A stretch of DNA of 64,000 nucleotides from an uncultured Alphaproteobacteria bacterium (GCA_902617515.1 CACMWX010000003.1:16886-80885); one strand, 5' to 3'. Positions 33,348-43,124 are shown, counted from the stretch's first letter. A program made the numbers and translations. Notes: generated from the letters alone by a model not told the origin.

Positions 33348-34936
33348 TATATGCTTCCTATGATTCTTTTTCGGATATTTTCATTAGTTAGTGCAGAGGC
33401 TATGATCACTAACCCCAAAAATACTCTATAAAATGATCCATCAATTCCAGGTATATAGAAGAAAGCCTCTTTTGCTATTCCAAAAATAAATGCACCAACA
33501 CATATACCTAAAATTGTTCCAAAACCACCTGTTAGTACGACACCACCAATAACAGCAGCAGCAATCGCCTCTAATTCTTTTAAATTTCCTTTAGCTGCAT
33601 CTGCGGTATTAACCTCGAAAACTTGGCAAGTTGCAAATACAGTTGCACAAAAAGCAGAAAACATAAATAGAGATACTTTAACTTTATCTGTGGGCACACC
33701 ATTAGCTTTAGCGGCACTTAAGTTTCCACCAGTAGAATAAATCCAGTTACCGGCCTGTGTTCTACTTAAAACAACATAACAGATTATGGCTATAATAAGC
33801 CAAATCATTACACACGAGTATAACCCAGGAGCAAATTGATTTCCAAAATTATTGGTATTCCAATCAATTGGAAAATATAACCAATCAAATACAGGCTCTA
33901 AAATATCTCCACCAAAAAAGTTAGCGACAGGTTGAGCTGAGTATAATGAGTCTATATAAACCCTTGCTATATCAACATCTGTAACAGTTTTTGCAACAAC
34001 GGGATCAATTTGAAAGTTAGCAATTTTTTCTTGTATCATCCCAACCATATATTCGTTTCCAGTAGCCTGAGCATTTACTAGAGCTTCTTGCAAAGGTTTG
34101 GTGTCTTTATCCACCAAAATTTGAGTTTTGGCATCTGCTACCCTTTGATATGTATATTCGAGTCTTTCAGTTATTGCTGCGACTGTATCAGCTGGTAATG
34201 TTTGAGCTAAAGATACAAGGTCAGCTTCTGGAAGGGCTTTTGCTTTTTCACGAACCATTTCACCATGTCCGGGAACATTTACAATATTTTTAATATCTGG
34301 GATTTCTGTAACTGTTGTAGCGCCTTTAGCTTGATCTGGTCTATGATTGAAGGAGCGTAGAGATACTTCTGTAAGTCCTCTTAAAAAAAATAATCCACCA
34401 AGGGTAACAATGAAAGAAGGTAAGCCTGATCTAACTACAATGGTACCTTGTATCCATCCAAAAAAAAGTGTGAAACATAAAGTAATAAATATTGCCAGTA
34501 TTGGGGAAACATCAGCAATGTGGAAAACCGTATAAAATTCTATATGGAAACCTCCCTCAAAAGATATGTAGGGCACAATAAATGAAAAACCCCATCTAAG
34601 AATCATTGCCATACAGGCTCCTGCGAAACCAATCATGGATCCAATAGATAAGTCAAACTCACCTGCTATGATTAATAGACCAGCACCAATTGCTATGATA
34701 CCAAGTTGAGATATAACTCTTAGAAAGTTTCTAATACCTAATGCATTAAAACCCTCACCTGTAAAAGGGTTCCAAGACATTTCACCAGTAGGGATGGAGA
34801 AATAACCAAGCATTCCAAATAAAAGGAGCATAACTCCGATAGGTCCAATTTCTGGTCTTGAAACCAGTGTGGTAAGCCAAGTTTTCTTTTGATGCCTATC
34901 AGACTCTTGTCTTTGGGGAGTAGAAGTTGTTGCCAT
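33347..34936 (-). CDS. FrcC/RbsC-type sugar permease with large extracytoplasmic insertion
   Basis: A 529-residue permease. The core shows AGEFDLSIGSMIG (91-103) and SGLPSFIVTLGGLFFLRG (170-187). Residues about 200-365 form a long hydrophilic stretch, rich in Ala/Glu/Thr and largely helical, before the helices resume at GLYSCVMIWLIIAI. In ordinary family members the same loop is a few tens of residues. The insertion sits on the side expected to face the periplasm and could contact the binding protein. The gene is separated from the SBP gene by a terminator-like hairpin at 34992-35024. Confidence 0.9.
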   Translation of the reverse strand: MATTSTPQRQESDRHQKKTWLTTLVSRPEIGPIGVMLLLFGMLGYFSIPTGEMSWNPFTGEGFNALGIRNFLRVISQLGIIAIGAGLLIIAGEFDLSIGSMIGFAGACMAMILRWGFSFIVPYISFEGGFHIEFYTVFHIADVSPILAIFITLCFTLFFGWIQGTIVVRSGLPSFIVTLGGLFFLRGLTEVSLRSFNHRPDQAKGATTVTEIPDIKNIVNVPGHGEMVREKAKALPEADLVSLAQTLPADTVAAITERLEYTYQRVADAKTQILVDKDTKPLQEALVNAQATGNEYMVGMIQEKIANFQIDPVVAKTVTDVDIARVYIDSLYSAQPVANFFGGDILEPVFDWLYFPIDWNTNNFGNQFAPGLYSCVMIWLIIAIICYVVLSRTQAGNWIYSTGGNLSAAKANGVPTDKVKVSLFMFSAFCATVFATCQVFEVNTADAAKGNLKELEAIAAAVIGGVVLTGGFGTILGICVGAFIFGIAKEAFFYIPGIDGSFYRVFLGLVIIASALTNENIRKRIIGSI

Positions 34937-34991
34937 ATTTTATTTTATATAATTTTAATAAAAGTCATTCAGTTTAATTTTACTTAAATTT

Positions 34992-35024
34992 AAAAAAAAA
35001 GTGGGCAGTTTACTACCCACTTTT
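34992..35024 (-). terminator. Hairpin with U-run between binding protein and permease genes
   Basis: On the minus strand AAAAGTGGG pairs with CCCACTTTT and continues into a run of U residues, a textbook intrinsic terminator. It lies 19 bases after the binding-protein stop and 56 bases before the permease start. Partial termination here would let the binding protein be made in excess over the membrane parts. Confidence 0.8.
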
Positions 35025-35043
35025 CAAGATTTATAAGATTATA

Positions 35044-35946
35044 CTATCTATCAATACCTGCTAAAGCAGCAACTGATGAAGCATTTGACTTGTCAACAAA
35101 TCCTGGACCTGATGGAATATTTGCACCAGGTAAAAGGCCAGCACCGTTGTTGTATAAGTGTAATACTACAACAGGCATATAACCTTGTAGACGTTGTTGT
35201 TGGTCAATTGTGAAAGCAACTTTACCCTCATTGATTAAGTCCATAACAGGTGGGCTTAAGTCAAAACAAGAGTGGTGTACTGACATACCTAACTCATCGA
35301 TAGCCTGTTGAACTCCGACACAAACGTGCGGACCAACTGATAATACTGCATCAACATCTGGGTTTGCTTGTAAACCAGCAGCAGCTCTTGTTGGGATTGT
35401 AGCTGGATCGTTTGAGCTATCTACTAATTCAGTAGGAATAGCTTCACCGTAACCACCACATCTATCTGTCAAAGCTGTGTTGTATGCTTCTTGAATCATG
35501 CAAAGAGCTTTTGTAGCACCTTCTGCTTTTGCTCTTGCACCAGCAGATTGACCAGCAAGATATTCAGGCTGACCAACGTGCATTAATGCACCAAGTGATG
35601 CAGAAGACTCAAGACCTGAGTTCATTGTAATAACTGGAATACCAGCAGCAACTGCGTCTTTAATAGCTTGACCTAATGCTTCTGGATCTGGAAGTGAAAC
35701 AACCATTCCATCAGGCTGAGTTGCAGCAGCAGCAGCAATTGATTTTGCCATGTCACCCATGTCACCTGAAGGGTTAAAGATATATTCAAAATCTGCACCT
35801 ACGTGTCTAGCAGCATCTTCACCACCTTTTTGCACAACAGGCCAGAAAGGGTCTTTACCCTCACCGTGTGTAACCATTACATATCTTTCAGCAAAAGCAG
35901 AAAGAGATAAGAATGATACAAGAATTGTAAGAATTATTTTTCTCAT
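35044..35946 (-). CDS. Periplasmic sugar-binding protein (RbsB/FrcB-like)
   Basis: A 300-residue exported binding protein. The signal peptide MRKIILTILVSFLSLSAFA is cleaved after AFA. The mature start RYVMVTHGEGKDPFWPVVQKGG matches the first strand and ligand loop of Peripla_BP_4 proteins; QPDGMVVSLPDPEAL and GIPVITMNSG follow at normal spacing, and two cysteine pairs (LCMI/RCGG and HVCV/SCFD regions) could form disulphides. Shine-Dalgarno AAGGAGGA precedes the start. Linked with iol genes, so myo-inositol is a reasonable but unproven ligand. Confidence 0.92.
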   Translation of the reverse strand: MRKIILTILVSFLSLSAFAERYVMVTHGEGKDPFWPVVQKGGEDAARHVGADFEYIFNPSGDMGDMAKSIAAAAATQPDGMVVSLPDPEALGQAIKDAVAAGIPVITMNSGLESSASLGALMHVGQPEYLAGQSAGARAKAEGATKALCMIQEAYNTALTDRCGGYGEAIPTELVDSSNDPATIPTRAAAGLQANPDVDAVLSVGPHVCVGVQQAIDELGMSVHHSCFDLSPPVMDLINEGKVAFTIDQQQRLQGYMPVVVLHLYNNGAGLLPGANIPSGPGFVDKSNASSVAALAGIDR

Positions 35947-35973
35947 AAATTCCTCCTTAATTATAACGAGAGC

Positions 35974-36002
35974 ATAATATTAATTTTTTCAAGCAAATCC
36001 AA
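35974..36002 (-). promoter_or_regulatory. Putative promoter of the second importer operon
   Basis: On the minus strand TTGGAT (36002-35997) and TATTAT (35979-35974) are separated by 17 bases, giving a leader of about 20 bases before the binding-protein start. It lies in the 193-base gap downstream of the isomerase gene. Rest of that gap: AT-rich, no gene seen. Confidence 0.45.
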
Positions 36003-36139
36003 AACATTTGTTACTTAAAATCATGCAATTTGATCATTTGCGACAAAAAAATCAGATTAAACATCAAAAAGTTTCAATAATCAAAAATATAGGCATTTCT
36101 CGTGTTTTACTTATAATAAATCAAAACACATTGGCTAAA

Positions 36140-37543
36140 TTAACTATGAATATATGTTTCCCAATTAAGATAATTACCACAAGCCTCATTTAATATTTCG
36201 CCCGTTTTAGAAGCATTCATAACTACATGGTGTTCGTAACCGTGTCTACAAACATATTGCATTAATTTTTGAAGCTTGGGTACTTTCGCAACTGCTCTTG
36301 TACCAAAAGTATTTAAAGGATCATCAGTTAGCTCTCCCTCTCCAAAGTAGCATTTTATTTTACCTAAGTTATCATCAGTGGAAATCCTTCCATAAGTTAG
36401 AGGATTGGCTGGTGTTCTACCCTCAAGTGCCCCATGGGTTTTTTCCTCACCAAAAACACTTCCCAATATAGGTGCTGTACTTATTTTCAAATCAGGGAGG
36501 AAACTTTTAGCCCAATTTCCACAATGAAATAAAACACACTTTTCCTCATCTTGGTCATAATTATTATTCCAATCAACTAAAGCACTAGGACTGTTTGAGG
36601 CTAATTGCATAGCATACATCGTTAAAGTTCCAGTGACATCTACTTCACAAGCACTTGGAAGCATATTTTCGCTCATCATGCTCATTGACGTACAAACATT
36701 ACATCCATAATTTTCTTGAACACTTGTCCAACATTGAATAGCAGTAGCATCGAGTTTGTTTGTTTCAACAAAATCATTTAAAACAACATCGAGCCTCGCA
36801 AGCTGTAATAATTTTTCAGATGGGGTGGCAGTAGAATCTCCATAACCTGAAATTTTATTCATCGAGTCTTTAACTTTTTTGCTATCATCATTAAGTTCTT
36901 TAGCTTTACCAAGGACTTCTGATAAATCGATAGTAGTGACACTAATACCATGGCGTTCTAAAATTTTTTCACTGAACCTGACTGTATTAAAAGCTTGTGG
37001 TCTTGCTCCAACAGCTCCTATTCTGACCCTCCTCATACCTTTCACTACTTTACAAATTGAAATAAATTTATTTAGCTCATGATCAAATTCATTTCCCGAC
37101 AAACTTACAACATGGCTTTTTGTTAACGAGTACTTTATTCCATATTGATAAAGATTATTACAAACAGATATTTTACCACAATAAGCATCTCTTCTATTTG
37201 AGGGTTGCATTTTATCTAAATCATCTGGAGTTGCTTGAACCAGAACAGGCACATCTAAACCTGATAGTCTAATTGTGTCAGCTACTCCTTTTTCATCACC
37301 AAAATTAGGTAAGACCACTAATATGCCCTCTATTTCATCTTTATGGGATTTAAAAAGATCAGCGCACTTTTGAGCTTCAAGAAATGTTTCCACTCCACCC
37401 AGCTTGGTGTCTGAGTCTTTCAAAATAATAGGTTTTAAACCTTTATTCTTAAAAATATTTAAAACTTCATTTCTAGCCTCAGTAATAAGATGATCTGGAA
37501 AAAAATCTCTATTACCTATTATTATACCTAATGTTGATGACAC
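36140..37543 (-). CDS. L-fucose/L-arabinose isomerase family protein
   Basis: A 467-residue protein with the three-part layout of the FucI/AraA superfamily: an N-terminal Rossmann-like part (GIIIGNRDFFP, GILVVLPNFGDE), a central part (GMRRVRIGAVGARPQAFNTVRF) and a C-terminal domain with ALVDWNNNY and LFHCGNWAKS, where metal and substrate residues usually sit. These enzymes interconvert aldoses and ketoses. The start is GTG 37543, preceded by GGAGGT 7 bases upstream. It is divergent from the split transketolase and FGGY kinase, suggesting isomerase, kinase and transketolase act in sequence on one imported pentose-like sugar. Confidence 0.85.
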   Translation of the reverse strand: MSSTLGIIIGNRDFFPDHLITEARNEVLNIFKNKGLKPIILKDSDTKLGGVETFLEAQKCADLFKSHKDEIEGILVVLPNFGDEKGVADTIRLSGLDVPVLVQATPDDLDKMQPSNRRDAYCGKISVCNNLYQYGIKYSLTKSHVVSLSGNEFDHELNKFISICKVVKGMRRVRIGAVGARPQAFNTVRFSEKILERHGISVTTIDLSEVLGKAKELNDDSKKVKDSMNKISGYGDSTATPSEKLLQLARLDVVLNDFVETNKLDATAIQCWTSVQENYGCNVCTSMSMMSENMLPSACEVDVTGTLTMYAMQLASNSPSALVDWNNNYDQDEEKCVLFHCGNWAKSFLPDLKISTAPILGSVFGEEKTHGALEGRTPANPLTYGRISTDDNLGKIKCYFGEGELTDDPLNTFGTRAVAKVPKLQKLMQYVCRHGYEHHVVMNASKTGEILNEACGNYLNWETYIHS

Positions 37544-37625
37544 GTCTTATTACCTCCTACCTTACTAAATGTAATATATAATAATTGATCAAGCCTAGAA
37601 AGGGGATATTCTTTATCTATTCACT

Positions 37626-38453
37626 ATGAATGAGAAAAATTTAAAAAAGAAATCATTAGAATATAGAAAAACTATTCTTGAAATAATTTTTCAATCTGGT
37701 GCAGGTCATACTGGGGGGAGTCTCTCTTGTATTGATATTTTGAATGTTCTTTACAATTCAGTTATGGATATTTCTCCCAAAAATTTTTCGAGCTTGGATC
37801 GTGATCATTTTATTCAAAGTAAAGGACACTCTGTGGAAGCATTATACACAGTATTATGTGATTGTGGTTTTTATTCAAAAAAAGATTTAAGTACTTTAAA
37901 TCAATTTAATTCGCACTTTATTGGTCACCCTACAATAAAGGTACCTGGAATTGAACATAACACTGGAGCTTTAGGACATGGTCTGTCAGTTGCTGTAGGT
38001 TTAGCGCTATCTAAAAAAATAGATAAAAAAACAAATAAAGTTTTTACATTGTTGGGAGACGGTGAGTTATCTGAGGGTTCAGTTTGGGAGGCTTGCACCA
38101 CTGCTTCTAAATATAAATTAGATAATTTAATCGTAATTATAGATAGAAATGATTTACAAATTACTGGAAAGACTGAAGATGTTAATCCTATTGAACCCAT
38201 TGATAAAAAATTTGAGTCATTTGGTTTTGAAACTATTTTGACAAATGGGAATAATATATCTGATCTCTTAAATGTTTTAAAAAAATTACCTATTAAAAGG
38301 AGTAAGCCATCTGTAATAATTGCAAAAACTACTAAAGGGTCAGGTGTAAGCTTCATAGAAAACCAAATCAATTGGCACCATAAAGTACCTAGTGAGGATG
38401 AGTATGGGAGGGCAATCTCAGAGTTAAGCGAGAAACTAAATTCTTATGAATAA
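37626..38453 (+). CDS. Transketolase-like N-terminal subunit (ThDP-binding)
   Basis: A 275-residue N-terminal half of a split transketolase. Seen: SGAGHTGGSLSCIDIL, a SKGHSVEALY region, NTGALGHGLSVAVG, and the thiamine diphosphate/Mg motif GDGELSEGSVWEA with a following IDRNDLQ. It overlaps the C-terminal subunit gene by 8 bases. Split transketolases of this kind are often catabolic rather than housekeeping; known ones include the AptA/AptB apulose-4-phosphate transketolase. It would move a ketol group from a ketose phosphate made by the downstream kinase. Confidence 0.92.
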   Translation: MNEKNLKKKSLEYRKTILEIIFQSGAGHTGGSLSCIDILNVLYNSVMDISPKNFSSLDRDHFIQSKGHSVEALYTVLCDCGFYSKKDLSTLNQFNSHFIGHPTIKVPGIEHNTGALGHGLSVAVGLALSKKIDKKTNKVFTLLGDGELSEGSVWEACTTASKYKLDNLIVIIDRNDLQITGKTEDVNPIEPIDKKFESFGFETILTNGNNISDLLNVLKKLPIKRSKPSVIIAKTTKGSGVSFIENQINWHHKVPSEDEYGRAISELSEKLNSYE

Positions 38454-39387
38454 AATTGGTAAACCTAACCTTGAGATCTTTTCTGAGACATTAACGTCTG
38501 AAGCGAAAAAAAATAAGGACATTATAGTTGTAACAAGTGACTCAAGGGGATCGGGAAAATTAGTCCCTTTTGGTAGAGAATTGCCTGATCAAATCATTGA
38601 AGTAGGTATAGCTGAACAGAATTTAGTGGGAGTTTCAGCGGGGTTAGCTGCTGGGGGAAAGATTGTATTTGGGGTATCGCCTGCAAGTTTTTTAACTGCT
38701 AGATCTTTAGAGCAGATAAAGAATGATGTCGCCTATTCTGACTGTAATGTCACATTAATTGGGATCAGTGCAGGGATAAGTTATGGGCAGCTTGGGTCAA
38801 CACATCACTCAATCCATGATTTTGCTACATTAAGAACAATAAATAATATGACAATAGTCGCACCTGCAGATAACTTTGAAGCATCAGAGGTTATTAAACA
38901 GGCTGTTTCTTATAATAAACCTCTTTACATTAGGTATGGGAAAAAACCAATGATGGATATTCATCCTCCAGGTACAAAATTTAAAATTGGAAAATCTATT
39001 TTGGTCAAAAAGGGAGAGGATTTAACAATCATTGCAACTGGTGAAACTTTACAACGAGCATATTTAGCTTATGAAATTTTAAAAGAAAACAATATTCATT
39101 GTTCTATTATTAGTATGCATACAATAAAGCCCTTTGATAAAGATACATTTTTAGAATTTTCTAAAAACTCCAAAGCGATCTTAACAATAGAAGAACATAG
39201 TATATTTGGGGGGCTTGGAGAATGCTGTGCAAACCTAATTGCTCAAAACAATATAGATACAAACCTCAAAATACTTGGTATCCCTGATGAATATATGATT
39301 AATGGATCTCAATCTGATGTGTTAGATTACTATAATATGAGCCCAGAGAGGATAGTTGAAATATCTAAGGATTTACTAAATAAATGA
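38446..39387 (+). CDS. Transketolase-like C-terminal subunit
   Basis: A 313-residue second half with the pyrimidine-binding and C-terminal domains. EVGIAEQNLVGVSAGLA carries the catalytic Glu that activates thiamine; STHHSIHDFATLRTI, PLYIRYGKKP, and TIEEHSIFGGLGE in the C-terminal domain are typical. It overlaps the first subunit by 8 bases and the kinase gene by 4 bases (ATGA), so the three are tightly coupled. Together the subunits total 588 residues, shorter than one-chain transketolase (about 660) and nearer DXS-like or apulose-type enzymes. Confidence 0.92.
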   Translation: MNKIGKPNLEIFSETLTSEAKKNKDIIVVTSDSRGSGKLVPFGRELPDQIIEVGIAEQNLVGVSAGLAAGGKIVFGVSPASFLTARSLEQIKNDVAYSDCNVTLIGISAGISYGQLGSTHHSIHDFATLRTINNMTIVAPADNFEASEVIKQAVSYNKPLYIRYGKKPMMDIHPPGTKFKIGKSILVKKGEDLTIIATGETLQRAYLAYEILKENNIHCSIISMHTIKPFDKDTFLEFSKNSKAILTIEEHSIFGGLGECCANLIAQNNIDTNLKILGIPDEYMINGSQSDVLDYYNMSPERIVEISKDLLNK

Positions 39388-40859
39388 GTTATCTGACTAT
39401 TGACTCGAGCACATCTTCTACAACAGTTCTTGTATTTAATGAAAAATTAGAAGCAATAAAAAGATTTCAAAAAGAACATCGCCAAATAATTACAGAAGAA
39501 GGATATATCGAGCACGATTTAGAGGAGATTTATCAAAACTTACTTGACTTAATTAAAGATGCATCTGAAATAATGCCTAATCCCAAGTTCATTAGTCTAA
39601 CTAATCAGAGAGAAACATTTACTCTTTTTAGCAAAAAGGACGGGAAGCCAATATATAATGCAGTTGTTTGGCAATGTACTAGAGGTCAAAAAATTTGTGA
39701 AGGTATTCTGAAAGATGAATTAAAAAGTGATGAAATTCTGAGTAAAACAGGTCTCAAACCAAATACATTTTTTTCAGGAAGTAAATTTAAATGGCTATAT
39801 AACAACAAATCAGAAATTAAATCGAAGATTGATAACGGTGATATTTTATTTGGGACAATTGAGACATATCTCATTTACCGACTCACAAACTTTAGTTCAT
39901 ATGTCACAGACACAACTAATGCATCAAGAACTTTATTATTTAATTGTTTGAATAATTCTTGGGATGATGAATTGTTAAATATTTTTGATGGTACTAATCT
40001 CAATTTTCCAAAAATAATTAAAAGCTCAGAGATATTTGGAGAGAGTGATTTTAATAAAGCTTTCAAATATCCAATACAAATAATTGGAGTAGCTGGTGAT
40101 GCACAAGCATCACTTTTTGCTAATTTTTGTTTTGATAAAGGTGATACGAAGATTACAACTGGAACTGGTTTTAATATTCAAACAAATATTGGCAATGAGA
40201 TGGTAATTGATGAAAATTCACTTACCTCACTTGCTTTCACTAGTGATAAAGAAAATATTTATGCATTAGAGTGTTTGAACTCATTTGCTGGAGGAACAAT
40301 CTCATGGTTTAAGAATAGTTTAAATTTAATTGAAACAGCTAGCGAAAGTGAAATCTATTCAAAAAAAGAAAAAGATAGTAATGGAGTGTGTTTCATTCCA
40401 GCTTTCTCTGGACTGGGTCCACCGTTTTGGAAATCTAACGCAAGAGCTGCTTTCTTTGGTATCAGTGCATCAACAAATAGAAATCATTTAGTTAGAGCTG
40501 GATTAGAGTCAGTTGCTTATCAAATGGTGGTATATTTAGAAACTATGAAGAAATCGAGAAATTTGGATTTAAAAAGCTTATCTATTGATGGTGGAATGAT
40601 AAAAAATAATTTTTTTCTTCAAATAATTAGTGATCTATTAGAGATTGATTTAACTATCCCTGAGATGGAAGATATGTCTTCCTATGGAGCCTTGCTTTTT
40701 GGGATGCAATATTTTCATAATTTTAAAAATTTGGACGATTTGAGAGATTTTAAAGTAAAAAGTTCAGTAATTAGTCCCGGTAATAATGAGATTACAAGAA
40801 ACTCCTATAACTTATGGAAAGATATCGTAGATAAACATTTCATCAAAAATCAAGACTAA
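39384..40859 (+). CDS. FGGY-family carbohydrate kinase (glycerol-kinase-like)
   Basis: A 491-residue two-domain FGGY kinase. The N-terminal TIDSSTSSTTVLVF is the phosphate-binding opening; SLTNQRETFTLF and VVWQCTRGQKIC resemble glycerol kinase more than xylulokinase, and GVAGDAQASLFA carries the catalytic Asp. TTGTGFNIQTN and SIDGGMIKNNFFLQ complete the ATP site. It probably phosphorylates the ketose made by the FucI-like isomerase so that the split transketolase can cleave it. The substrate (glycerol, a pentulose or apulose) is not fixed by the sequence. Confidence 0.9.
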   Translation: MSYLTIDSSTSSTTVLVFNEKLEAIKRFQKEHRQIITEEGYIEHDLEEIYQNLLDLIKDASEIMPNPKFISLTNQRETFTLFSKKDGKPIYNAVVWQCTRGQKICEGILKDELKSDEILSKTGLKPNTFFSGSKFKWLYNNKSEIKSKIDNGDILFGTIETYLIYRLTNFSSYVTDTTNASRTLLFNCLNNSWDDELLNIFDGTNLNFPKIIKSSEIFGESDFNKAFKYPIQIIGVAGDAQASLFANFCFDKGDTKITTGTGFNIQTNIGNEMVIDENSLTSLAFTSDKENIYALECLNSFAGGTISWFKNSLNLIETASESEIYSKKEKDSNGVCFIPAFSGLGPPFWKSNARAAFFGISASTNRNHLVRAGLESVAYQMVVYLETMKKSRNLDLKSLSIDGGMIKNNFFLQIISDLLEIDLTIPEMEDMSSYGALLFGMQYFHNFKNLDDLRDFKVKSSVISPGNNEITRNSYNLWKDIVDKHFIKNQD

Positions 40860-40882
40860 AAAATTAAAATTTGACTAGTAAG

Positions 40883-40911
40883 TTAGCATAACAATAAGAT
40901 ATTGTTATAAT
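40883..40911 (+). promoter_or_regulatory. Putative promoter of the third importer operon
   Basis: TTAGCA (40883-40888), a 17-base spacer and a consensus TATAAT (40906-40911) precede the AGGAGG ribosome site (40922-40927) of the binding-protein gene. A further TTGACT lies at 40871-40876 but is poorly spaced. Confidence 0.5.
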
Positions 40912-40935
40912 GACTATATATAGGAGGAAATAACT

Positions 40936-41970
40936 ATGAGAAAATTATCTCTAGTTCTAGCTTCACTTATGGCAGTTGCTTTTACTTTTGCTACTATGCC
41001 AGCAAAAGCAGGAAGCCATGCTGTTGAAGCTTGCTTAATTACAAAAACAGACATCAATCCTTTCTTCGTTAAAATGAAAGAAGGTGCAGAGGCGAGAGCA
41101 AATGAATTAGGTGTCAAATTATCATTCTTTGCGGGTAAAGTTGATGGTGACCATGAGACTCAAGTAAGAGCTATTGAGACTTGTATTGCTTCAGGTGCAA
41201 AAGGTATTTTAATTGCTGCATCTGATACAAAAGCTATTGTTACTCCATTAAAAAATGCTCAAGACAATGGTTTACTAGTCATTGCTCTTGACACACCACT
41301 AGAGCCAATTACAGCTGCAGACTCTACTTTTGCAACTGATAACTTCAAGGCAGGTGAATTAGGTGGAGCATGGGTTGCTGCAAAGTTAGGAGCAGATGCT
41401 GCTAATGCCAAAATTGCAATGTTAGACCTTAACGAGAGTCAACCTTCTGTTGGTGTTCTTAGAGATCAAGGTTTCTTAACTGGATTTGGAATCGATGTAA
41501 AAGATGTTTCCAGATGGGGAGATGAAGATGATCCTAGAATTATCTGTAATGAAGTTACAAACGGTAACGAAGAAGGTGGAAGAACTGCAATGGAAAAATG
41601 TCTTCAAAAAGATCCAGACATAAACGTTGTTTACACTATTAATGAGCCAGCAGCTGTTGGTGCTTATGAGGCGTTAAAAGCAGTTGGTAAAGATGATGGT
41701 AGTGTTCTCATTGCTTCAGTTGACGGAGGTTGCCCAGGTGTAGCTGACGTTGAAAGAGGTATCATTGGTGCTACATCTCAACAGTACCCATTATTAATGG
41801 CTTCTTTAGGTGTTGAAGCTATTAAAGCTTGGGCTGAAGATGGATCAAAGCCTGAAAATACTCCAGGTCTTGACTTCTTTAACACTGGTGTGAACTTAGT
41901 TACAGATGATGCTGCTAGCGGAGTTCCATCAATTAGTGTCAAAGAAGGTATGGACAGATGTTGGGGTTAA
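40936..41970 (+). CDS. Periplasmic sugar-binding protein (Peripla_BP_4)
   Basis: A 344-residue exported binding protein: signal peptide [18 protein letters not shown] with cleavage near AKAGS. The mature chain starts [20 protein letters not shown], the usual ligand-contact strand, followed by [25 protein letters not shown] and [17 protein letters not shown]. It is coded with better-than-average start signals (AGGAGG, 8-base spacing), as expected for an abundant protein. A strong hairpin follows the gene. The neighbouring kinase, transketolase and isomerase suggest a pentose or related sugar as ligand. Confidence 0.93.
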   Translation: MRKLSLVLASLMAVAFTFATMPAKAGSHAVEACLITKTDINPFFVKMKEGAEARANELGVKLSFFAGKVDGDHETQVRAIETCIASGAKGILIAASDTKAIVTPLKNAQDNGLLVIALDTPLEPITAADSTFATDNFKAGELGGAWVAAKLGADAANAKIAMLDLNESQPSVGVLRDQGFLTGFGIDVKDVSRWGDEDDPRIICNEVTNGNEEGGRTAMEKCLQKDPDINVVYTINEPAAVGAYEALKAVGKDDGSVLIASVDGGCPGVADVERGIIGATSQQYPLLMASLGVEAIKAWAEDGSKPENTPGLDFFNTGVNLVTDDAASGVPSISVKEGMDRCWG

Positions 41971-41986
41971 TCCAATAATTTTATTA

Positions 41987-42012
41987 TTCAGGGCAGATTA
42001 TTCTGCCCTGAA
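41987..42012 (+). terminator. Hairpin after the third binding-protein gene
   Basis: TTCAGGGCAG (41987-41996) pairs perfectly over 10 bases with CTGCCCTGAA (42003-42012) around a 6-base loop; U-rich sequence follows, interrupted by a few other bases. It lies between the binding-protein stop and the permease start at 42030, as in the second importer, and probably reduces transcription into the membrane genes. Confidence 0.78.
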
Positions 42013-42029
42013 ACTTTTGCATTTTTAAT

Positions 42030-43124
42030 ATGAATAAAATTTCTGATGACATTTCTAAAGATCTAAAGGATCAACCTAAATTTACTACTGATATCGGTGA
42101 AAAAGATCAAGATCATCACTCATTTGATTTAGGTGAACAGACCACACTAAAAAAAATTCAACATTTTCTTCATGGTAACCCAACTATAGTTCCTGTTATA
42201 ATTTTGATTTTAAGCGTTATCGCTTTCGGTTTTATAGCTGGAGGAAAATTTTTCTCTGCTTTCAATTTATCTTTAATTGTTCAACAAGTTACAATCGTTG
42301 GGATACTTGCAGCTGCTCAGACGCTAATTATTCTCACTGCTGGTATTGACCTAAGTGTTGCTGCTATGATGGTTTTGGCATCAGTTTTTATGGGTAAACT
42401 TTCTGTCGAAATGGGCATACCTACATTACCTGCTATTCTTGTTGGAATGATATCAGGTGTTGCGACAGGAGCATTCAATGGATTATTAGTTACAAGATTA
42501 AGATTGCCTCCATTTATTGTTACATTGGGAACTTGGAACATATTCTTTGCTTTAGTGATCTTTTTTACTGGGTCTCAATCTATTAGAAGCTCTGACATTG
42601 AAGTAAATGCTCCTCTTTTACATTTTTGGGGAGAAAGAATTAATCTTGGAGGCTTTGTATTTACTTATGGCGCTTTCCTTATGATTGGAATTTTCATTTT
42701 TTTATGGTTTTTGCTTAACAGAACAGCATGGGGCAGACATGTTTATGCAATTGGTGATGATAAAGAAGCTGCAGAACTCTCAGGTATTAGAACAGATAGA
42801 ATGCTTGTTTCAATATATGCAGTGGCAGGTTTTGTAGTTGCAATTGGAGCATGGGTTTCAATAGGCAGAGTTGGCTCAGTATCACCTACAAGTTTCTATG
42901 AAGGTAACTTAGACTCAATTACTGCTGTTGTTATAGGTGGAACCTCGCTTTTTGGAGGAAGGGGAACAATAATTGGCTCTCTATTTGGAGCGTTAATTGT
43001 GGGAGTCTTTAGTTCTGGATTATCAATAGCGGGCTTGGATGTTTTATGGCAGCGATTTGCTTTGGGTTGTCTTATAATCGTGGCCGTTGGAATAGACCAA
43101 TGGATAAGGAAGGTGTCAAACTAA
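42030..43124 (+). CDS. Sugar ABC permease, RbsC/FrcC type
   Basis: A 364-residue permease with a soluble N-terminal stretch of about 50 residues, then about nine hydrophobic helices. Family signatures: LTAGIDLSVAAMMV and RLRLPPFIVTLGTWNIFFAL, with VVIGGTSLFGGRGTIIGSLFGAL near the C-terminus. Unlike the other two permease systems in the window it has near-normal length and no large insertion. Its stop overlaps the ATPase ATG by one base. Confidence 0.93.
   Translation: MNKISDDISKDLKDQPKFTTDIGEKDQDHHSFDLGEQTTLKKIQHFLHGNPTIVPVIILILSVIAFGFIAGGKFFSAFNLSLIVQQVTIVGILAAAQTLIILTAGIDLSVAAMMVLASVFMGKLSVEMGIPTLPAILVGMISGVATGAFNGLLVTRLRLPPFIVTLGTWNIFFALVIFFTGSQSIRSSDIEVNAPLLHFWGERINLGGFVFTYGAFLMIGIFIFLWFLLNRTAWGRHVYAIGDDKEAAELSGIRTDRMLVSIYAVAGFVVAIGAWVSIGRVGSVSPTSFYEGNLDSITAVVIGGTSLFGGRGTIIGSLFGALIVGVFSSGLSIAGLDVLWQRFALGCLIIVAVGIDQWIRKVSN

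Noticed and set aside
35960-35965. A consensus TATAAT on the minus strand before the second binding protein
   Set aside because: It touches the Shine-Dalgarno sequence, so a transcript from it would lack the ribosome site; the TTGGAT/TATTAT pair upstream is more credible.
37925-38371. A 148-codon minus-strand frame
   Set aside because: It is a shadow of the transketolase N-terminal subunit, which has complete ThDP motifs.
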